Of a DNA stretch of 64,000 nt, positions 61,898 through 64,000 are shown one piece after another. The notes beneath the pieces were generated by a model. The model had not been told where the DNA came from, searched no databases, and saw only the letters and a program-made list of their open reading frames with translations. How positions within the stretch are numbered: position 1 is the stretch's first letter; every line of letters begins with the position of its first letter. Both the position numbers and the translations under genes were made by a program. The stretch comes from Kitagawia praeruptora (taxonomy: Eukaryota > Streptophyta > Magnoliopsida > Apiales > Apiaceae), in NCBI GenBank assembly GCA_037693485.1, contig CM075348.1, positions 5,766,001 to 5,830,000 on the forward strand, read 5' to 3'.

Positions 61898-64000
61898 TCA
61901 ATTAATCAAATCAAATTCTAGTACATGAGAAAGGAAATTAGGAGGAGTGACAAACCACTCTCCTTTATCTGACATAGAATATGCAGCTCTAGCTAATTCA
62001 TGTGCCACACTATTCGCAGACCTAAATGCAAACTGAACTAGCACTTGATCTATGTGCTTTAATAAACGACCACAATCACCTACAATGGTTCCAAAATATG
62101 AGTCATCTGGATCTTTCTGACATGCCTGGGCTAAGACTTTTGAATCAGTTTCAAAGACACATTTATCATACTCTAACTCCATGATCCAAGATAATGCTTC
62201 TTTGAGTGCAATTGCTTCCGCCTCTTTTGATCTCCAAGCCCCCTCTATCTTCTTACACATAGCTCCTATAAACGAACCCTGTGCATCCCTGATAATAGCA
62301 CCACAGCCAATATTACCTTGAGACACCGCTGTATCCACATTAACTTTATAACATCCCTCATTCGGTTTCTTCCATTTCCTCGTCCCACCTTCCTGTTGTT
62401 CCCTTGTATTTTGCTGCTGAGCTTCTTTCCATTCTTCTAGCAACCGACTAGATGCTGCAATGACAGCAAAAGCAGATCCGTTTGCTCTATCCCAAACCCA
62501 TTTGTTTCTTCTATTCCACAGACCCCAACTTACCATCCCTAGCTGCACACACTGTTCTCGAGAGCAACCCTCAATCACTCTTTTAATTATTGTGGCAGCT
62601 GATTCATAATACGAGTACTGCAGCATCCAGTTCATACCTGTCATATTCCATACTGTCTTCGCAAACTCACATGAGAACAATACATGTGTATCCGTTTCAG
62701 GCTTAGAATGACACCAAGGACACATAATACCTATATCAACACGCTTCATTGCTAAAGCATACGCTGTAGGTAGACATGATTTACAAACTCGCCATAAGAA
62801 ATTGATGACCTTACATGGGAGTTTTAGTGACCATAATCTGGACCAGAACCGTTTATCTACATCATCAGCTTCACCCTGCAACCAACGATACCCACTTTTA
62901 ACAGTAAATTCCCCTTTTTCATCTAGTATCCAATACCATGAGTCTGTGGTTTCAGTCAATGACAATGGAATTTGCTTAATTAGCGTAGTATCTCGGCTTT
63001 GAAAAATGTCTTGAACTACATCCATATCCCATCTACGATCATCCATCTGCATTAGGCTATGCACATTGCTACCTTGTAACTGCATAAGCATTGGGGTCAC
63101 TACACATCCGTTATTCACATCTGGTAACCAAGGTTCACCCCAAATACATGTATTTCTCCCATTTCCAATTTTCTTTCGAGCCCCTGCCTTAATCACTTCC
63201 ATAGCTGCCAATATACTCCTCCAAACATAGCTTGGATTTGACCCTATTTCCGCATCTATAAAATTCGAATTGGGATAATACCTCGCTTTCATTACTGCAG
63301 AAACCAAATGATTAACCTCCTTAAGTAATCTCCACCCCTGTTTAGCCAGCATAGACAGATTAAACTTCTTAAATTCTCTAAGCCCCAATCCTCCACAACT
63401 CTTCGGCATACAAACTTTACTCCATGACATCCATTTTACTCCTCTACTATTCGCTCCATTTCCCCATAGGAACGCATTCATTTTTCGTTCAATCTCCTCA
63501 CACATAGTTACTGGAATTAAAAACAAATTCATCCAGAAACTTGGTAGAGTTTGAGCTGATGAAGATAATAAAGTTACCTTCCCCTGCTTTGATAAATCTT
63601 TATTATACCAACCTTTCAGTCTCTGCTGCACTCGATTAGTAAGAAACCCAAACACCTCTGATTTATTTTTACCAACACACATTGGCATTCCAAGATATTT
63701 ACCAGGTTTTTGAGCTTGCTTCACTGCTAAAATATCACAAATCTCCACCCTATCCTCGTCATCTGTATTAGGACTGAAAACAATTTCAGATTTATCATAA
63801 TTTATAACCTGTCCTGAAAGTGCTTCATACCTCTGTAACACCCCCTTCAGTGTTCGAGCTTCTACTTTCGTTGCTTTGAGAAAAAAATAGCAATCGTCCG
63901 CAAAGAGTAAGTGTGAAATACGTGGTGCATTGTTTGCAACTTTACACCCATGTAGTAAACCACATTCTTCATGCTTCCTAATCATACCACTCAAACCCTC
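61898..64000 (-). CDS. LINE ORF2, C-terminal part (RT, zf-RVT, RNase H), 5' end outside window
   Basis: An open minus-strand frame from the window edge to a stop at 61898, about 700 residues. It begins just before the RT catalytic motif (HLLFADDCYFFL, about 31 residues in). The RT thumb follows (KYLGMPMCVGKNKSEVFGFL). A zf-RVT region, CPWCHSKPETDTHVLFSC, comes next, then a plant-type RNase H domain with NVDTAV, SKEAEAIALKEAL, FETDSKVLAQ and ANSVAHELAR carrying the acidic residues and histidine. RNase H removes element RNA during cDNA synthesis. The LINE at 9619-15243 lacks this domain, so they belong to different plant L1 branches. The frame is intact as far as visible. Confidence 0.93.
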   Translation of the reverse strand, partial: EGLSGMIRKHEECGLLHGCKVANNAPRISHLLFADDCYFFLKATKVEARTLKGVLQRYEALSGQVINYDKSEIVFSPNTDDEDRVEICDILAVKQAQKPGKYLGMPMCVGKNKSEVFGFLTNRVQQRLKGWYNKDLSKQGKVTLLSSSAQTLPSFWMNLFLIPVTMCEEIERKMNAFLWGNGANSRGVKWMSWSKVCMPKSCGGLGLREFKKFNLSMLAKQGWRLLKEVNHLVSAVMKARYYPNSNFIDAEIGSNPSYVWRSILAAMEVIKAGARKKIGNGRNTCIWGEPWLPDVNNGCVVTPMLMQLQGSNVHSLMQMDDRRWDMDVVQDIFQSRDTTLIKQIPLSLTETTDSWYWILDEKGEFTVKSGYRWLQGEADDVDKRFWSRLWSLKLPCKVINFLWRVCKSCLPTAYALAMKRVDIGIMCPWCHSKPETDTHVLFSCEFAKTVWNMTGMNWMLQYSYYESAATIIKRVIEGCSREQCVQLGMVSWGLWNRRNKWVWDRANGSAFAVIAASSRLLEEWKEAQQQNTREQQEGGTRKWKKPNEGCYKVNVDTAVSQGNIGCGAIIRDAQGSFIGAMCKKIEGAWRSKEAEAIALKEALSWIMELEYDKCVFETDSKVLAQACQKDPDDSYFGTIVGDCGRLLKHIDQVLVQFAFRSANSVAHELARAAYSMSDKGEWFVTPPNFLSHVLEFDLIN

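Overview
This is plant nuclear DNA, most likely from a eudicot. It is AT-rich and consists of a small cluster of F-box genes embedded in nested transposable elements (Helitrons, LINEs, Ty1/copia-like and Ty3/gypsy-like elements, and a solo LTR). I saw no rRNA, complete tRNA, CRISPR or bacterial-type operon. I cannot name the species from sequence alone.

Layout. (1) 1-3854, unit A: the 3' end of an F-box gene, its downstream region and a decayed minus-strand gene fragment. (2) 3855-20096: a 16.2 kb Helitron (TC...CTAG) holding a cellulose-synthase-like D gene fragment, arrays of diverged repeats and a complete 5.6 kb LINE with two open ORFs. (3) 20097-23496, unit D1: an intact F-box gene, then decayed class III peroxidase exons. 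(4) 23497-27546: a gag-only copia-like element flanked by TTCAT duplications. It splits a peroxidase exon and carries a 970 bp Helitron in its left LTR. (5) 28.0-31.8 kb, unit B: a third F-box gene and its downstream region. (6) 31.8-37.9 kb: a decayed minus-strand gypsy element (Tat/Grande-like) with an antisense spliced coiled-coil ORF, bounded on both sides by copies of the same ~270 bp of unit B. (7) 39.6-43.1 kb, unit C: an F-box pseudogene broken by a 220 bp insertion. (8) 43.1-46.0 kb, unit D2: an intact F-box gene. (9) 46-61.8 kb: no convincing host gene, but Helitron ends, tandem repeats and a 3.2 kb solo LTR with a CGAAG duplication. (10) 61.9-64 kb: the 3' part of a second LINE with an RNase H domain, running off the window.

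The main structural result is that 40.58-45.97 kb is a paralogous copy of 1-3854 plus 20097-23.4 kb. The copy supplies an empty site for the large Helitron at 43099/43100. In unit D1 the Helitron sits between the presumed TATA box (3838-3845) and the F-box start codon (20194), so an intact ORF has been cut off from its ancestral promoter.

The F-box proteins would act as substrate-recognition subunits of SCF ubiquitin ligases (F-box to Skp1, C-terminal FBA-type domain to target). Most of the rest is transposon-derived. All gene calls rest on reading the sequence; no database search was run.
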